Source of the DNA: a virus
Virus record (IMG/VR): IMGVR_UViG_3300025276_000096
Span: 1-34,143 of that record
Reading direction: 5' to 3' (one strand)
Length of the DNA stretch: 34,143 nucleotides
Part shown: positions 31,281 to 34,143 of the stretch, one piece after another
Layout: every line of letters starts with the position of its first letter
How positions within the stretch are numbered: the first letter of the stretch is position 1
Translations under genes and position numbers: made by a program
The notes under the pieces: generated by a model
Database searches by the model: none
The model's input: only the letters and a program-made list of their open reading frames with translations
What the model was told of the DNA's origin: nothing

Positions 31281-31601
31281 ATGGCAATATATTTTGATAG
31301 ATACGAAAAATTCAGAGACAACGGAACAATGAAACCAATACCAGGTATTAAGTTACCAGCATTTAGTACGGATAAAAATGTGGTATATAAAATAGGTGAG
31401 ACAAGACTTGACATTCTTAGTCAAAAGTACTATAATAACCCTTATCACGGATGGTTGATATTATTAGCTAACCCACAATATGGTGGCTTAGAATTTAGTA
31501 TTAAAAATCGTGAAGTATTAAGGATACCTTTCCCTTTCAATTCTGCATTGGAAAGATATTTAAATGCAGTAGAAACTTATAAAACATTATATGGCGGATA
31601 A
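31281..31601 (+). CDS. baseplate wedge protein, gp53/LysM-like
   Basis: This is a 106-residue protein. After a short N-terminal arm (MAIYFDRYEKFRDNGTMKPI) it has VVYKIGETRLDILSQKYYNN and PYHGWLILLANPQYGGLEFS, then REVLRIPFPFNSALERYL. This is the LysM-like pattern found in gp53-type wedge proteins of contractile-tailed phages (hydrophobic strand, G-E-T, a helix with L-S-x-K-Y-Y, W-x-I-L-x-A-N, ending R-I-P). T4 gp53 is longer (about 196 residues), so this is the compact form. It lies 18 nt after the large baseplate gene. Its last codons overlap the next start codon (ATGGCGGATAA), indicating translational coupling. Confidence 0.85.
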   Translation: MAIYFDRYEKFRDNGTMKPIPGIKLPAFSTDKNVVYKIGETRLDILSQKYYNNPYHGWLILLANPQYGGLEFSIKNREVLRIPFPFNSALERYLNAVETYKTLYGG

Positions 31602-34143
31602 ACGACCACAAAGACTATTATTTGTAGAACCTAATCCATGTGATGGGCAAATAATACCAACTGAAGACTTATCAATAAGTGTTGAGCTAAAAACAATCAC
31701 AAGAGGTAGAAGTGTAATTAGCGGAAACGGTGACGAAGGTACTGGTACTATTAGTAACAATAATGATGGTCAAGCGTCAAAAGTTATAGGATTCATAGAA
31801 GGTTCACCAGTTGGCGACAGAAGGTCTTTAACTACTAACTATACAGAAATAAACACAAGCTTCAATACTGGAGGTGAAAACGACTTAGAAGCTTTAGGTA
31901 TTGAATCAATAGATATTAAATTTGACACAGCATACATACCTCAAATAAGTATAAAATTTATAGACGTTAGAGGTCAGTCAATACTACAACAAGGTAGCTC
32001 GTCAAAATACAAGATGTTTTTTGAAATGCCGTTTCCAATATTCGAATTAACTGTTAAAGGTTTCTACGGTAAAGCGGTAACGTATTGTTTACATTTAAGA
32101 AGCTGGAACGCTTCATTTAATTCACAAACGGGTAATTTTGAAATACAAACTGAGTTTATTGGTTATACATTTGCGTTACTAACTGATTGCATAATAGGGT
32201 ATATTAGAGCAGCGGCACTAACAACAAGAGGTGAAACGTTATTTGAAAAATACAAAACTGAGACAGATGATGAAACTGGGGTTTTAAAATATCCAAATCT
32301 AATCAGAATTGATAAATTTTTAGATTATGTCAATAAAACTGGTAGAGATTTTAAAAAACTTAAAGAAGATAGTGAGGAAATAAAACAAATTAATTCAATA
32401 ACTAATTTAATTAGTATATTTAAAAAATTAAATAAAAGTATTGTGACATTAAGTAAAGATATATCTACACAAGGTATAAACGACTTACTAGATAGTAATT
32501 TATCTGATGTAGTTTTAATTGCTAAAATAAATGATAATGACGTAGTGAGCGGTTTAATAAAAAAATTTAAAACTGACACTGCTAGAGCATGGGATGGTGA
32601 TACTGGTATAAACGAAACAATTGAGATAGACAATTTAAAAATAAAAACAGACTTACTTAATAAAATAAAAAAAACAGAATTAGTTTTATCTGATTTCGCC
32701 AACTCGGAAACACTTTCTTCCGCACTAAGTAATTCGGGTAATGGTTACGATAACGAAGAATCACGAAGTAAATTTTGTGATAAAATAATTAGAAACTTTA
32801 TAATTAAACCAAAAGCAAATCTAACAAATTTTACTTTGTACGATTTCTCAACACCATTTAAAGAAGCCTCAGACAGATTCGAAAATGCTAAATCTAGAAA
32901 AGAAACATTAACAACAAAATTAACTAATCTATTAAAAAAGAAAGTTAATGAACAACAGTTCAAACCAACAATTAAAAATATTATAGACATATTATCTGTA
33001 CATTCTCAAATTTTTTTACAAACAATACGACGGGTATCTAAAGATGCTGAAGCAAATCCAGAAAGAAGAAAAATATTAATAGAAAAGCTAGGGTACAACA
33101 ACATGGACATAAAGGATGGTCAAACCATATATCCTTGGCCAGAATATAAATCAGTACAATCGGCTAAATCTTTTTCTTTAAATGAAGATGAATCTTCTAC
33201 AAGTGACACATCACTCTACGAGACATGGATTGGCTCCAAACTTACTGAGCAAGAATTCTCATTAGTACCAGAAGTTGAGTTTGTTGAAGAAATATTAGAA
33301 AAATTAATGAAAATAGCTAAATCTGATGAATCAAGAAGTGCTAGTGGTATTAAAACACCGCTTTTTTTTCCAGTCTCACCTATTGATGCACCCATCTCAT
33401 ATAATGATAATGATAATGATGAAGATAGATTAATAACACACAACCCATATTATAAGGCTATAATAAAAGATGGTCAAACATCTCAGAAAACTACACCATA
33501 TAACGCTTATAGGTGCTTAATGATGAGAGGGTTTAACGGTCTAGGTTTAGCTAATAGAATTATTGGTAAAAATCAAATTGAGATAATGGGAACGCTTGAA
33601 GCTGACAACTTATTTAATATAATTACAAGTGAGTTAGATAAAGTGGATAAAACAACAATGATTAACGCTATAAGTGGTTTACTTGGTGGTAATGAAGATG
33701 ACCAAGTAAATGAAATATTGGATAAATTGTCTAAACCTGTAAAGGATATCACTAACCCGTTACCCGAATACAAAGGAGCTCTATTAAAAACAGAAGATAT
33801 TATTATTGATAAAAAAAGTGTAAAATATTACAAATATACTTATTTAGATGAATTAAATGTTGATAAAGTTCTTTCAAAGTACAAAAGTTTCATACCAGTT
33901 AGTGGTGGATTTGATTGTAGAGGTTTTGTAAATACTAACAATACTTTAAAGTCAAATAAAGAATTAAAAGATTTAGGTTCTTCTTTATTATTTGTTGGTA
34001 ATAGGGTCAATATTAGTGGTAGTGGTTTAGATTCTTCAGATGGTGCCATATATTTAAAAATAATAGATATAAATACTTATGAAAATACTCCTTCGTCTTC
34101 CCCACAATACGGAGATGGACCAATTAGTGAATACTTAAATATT
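31591..34143 (+). CDS. large baseplate structural protein (3' partial)
   Basis: The frame starts at ATG 31591 (MADKRPQRLLFVEPNPCDGQ) and stays open to the window end, giving 851 visible residues. Residues about 105-200 hold the most characteristic stretch: SIDIKFDTAYIPQISIKFID, VRGQSIL, KMFFEMPFPIFELTVKGFYG, KAVTYCLHLRSWNASFNSQT and GNFEIQTEFIGYTFALLTDC. This beta-rich block is common in large tail or baseplate proteins of Bacteroidota myoviruses. Long Lys/Glu/Asn-rich helical regions follow (about 240-500). No enzymatic motif was seen. It overlaps the gp53-like gene by 11 bp and clearly belongs to the baseplate operon. The exact T4 counterpart cannot be assigned from this part. Confidence 0.8.
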   Translation, partial: MADKRPQRLLFVEPNPCDGQIIPTEDLSISVELKTITRGRSVISGNGDEGTGTISNNNDGQASKVIGFIEGSPVGDRRSLTTNYTEINTSFNTGGENDLEALGIESIDIKFDTAYIPQISIKFIDVRGQSILQQGSSSKYKMFFEMPFPIFELTVKGFYGKAVTYCLHLRSWNASFNSQTGNFEIQTEFIGYTFALLTDCIIGYIRAAALTTRGETLFEKYKTETDDETGVLKYPNLIRIDKFLDYVNKTGRDFKKLKEDSEEIKQINSITNLISIFKKLNKSIVTLSKDISTQGINDLLDSNLSDVVLIAKINDNDVVSGLIKKFKTDTARAWDGDTGINETIEIDNLKIKTDLLNKIKKTELVLSDFANSETLSSALSNSGNGYDNEESRSKFCDKIIRNFIIKPKANLTNFTLYDFSTPFKEASDRFENAKSRKETLTTKLTNLLKKKVNEQQFKPTIKNIIDILSVHSQIFLQTIRRVSKDAEANPERRKILIEKLGYNNMDIKDGQTIYPWPEYKSVQSAKSFSLNEDESSTSDTSLYETWIGSKLTEQEFSLVPEVEFVEEILEKLMKIAKSDESRSASGIKTPLFFPVSPIDAPISYNDNDNDEDRLITHNPYYKAIIKDGQTSQKTTPYNAYRCLMMRGFNGLGLANRIIGKNQIEIMGTLEADNLFNIITSELDKVDKTTMINAISGLLGGNEDDQVNEILDKLSKPVKDITNPLPEYKGALLKTEDIIIDKKSVKYYKYTYLDELNVDKVLSKYKSFIPVSGGFDCRGFVNTNNTLKSNKELKDLGSSLLFVGNRVNISGSGLDSSDGAIYLKIIDINTYENTPSSSPQYGDGPISEYLNI

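Overview
This AT-rich window is a block of virion structural genes from a contractile-tailed (myovirus, T4-like) phage. The likely host is a member of the Bacteroidota, probably a Flavobacterium-type bacterium. Evidence for the host: A-rich translation leaders with weak or no Shine-Dalgarno sequences, a TTG/TAnnTTTG promoter of the Bacteroidota vegetative type at 26564-26594, and the style of the fibre and baseplate proteins. The gene order sheath, tube, gp26-like protein, tape measure and baseplate identifies the tail module. No replication, integration, tRNA or CRISPR features were seen.

Layout. Positions 1-13997 hold the end of one beta-helical fibre gene and then four modular fibre genes (1578-13016). 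These share head, linker and pre-helix modules. Two small genes follow. A 50-residue ribbon-helix-helix-like gene lies on the minus strand at 14002-14154, next to a triple AGTATGA repeat. The tail sheath is at 14301-17153 and the tail tube at 19109-19597. Between and after them sit several proteins of unassigned role (17238-18305, 19750-20337, 20348-20866, 22420-24009). Their N-termini carry short [LI]-x-E motifs resembling the T4 capsid-targeting leaders that the prohead protease removes. A signal-peptide-bearing CAP/SCP protein is on the minus strand at 18294-18962. A T4 gp26-like protein (20987-22111) runs into a second reading frame (to 22364) over a run of seven T, which looks like a programmed +1/-2 frameshift. 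The tape measure (24013-26526), a 1506-residue baseplate protein with an OmpA-like insertion (26742-31262), a gp53/LysM-like wedge protein (31281-31601) and a large baseplate protein cut by the window end (31591-34143) complete the tail.

Transcription. Each of the eight plus-strand units that begins inside the window has TATTTATA (one has TATTTATT) 14-74 nt before its start codon, often just after an intrinsic terminator. This is probably the phage late promoter. Three units whose first gene has an [LI]-x-E leader (17238, 19750, 22420) share the same geometry: motif, exactly 14 nt containing AAAG, then ATG.

Most noteworthy: (1) the putative frameshift; (2) the set of [LI]-x-E-tagged proteins, two of which have a buried signal-like hydrophobic segment just after an L-x-E-G motif, so they may be internal virion proteins delivered to the host; (3) the shared promoter cassette; (4) the two minus-strand genes embedded in the tail module.
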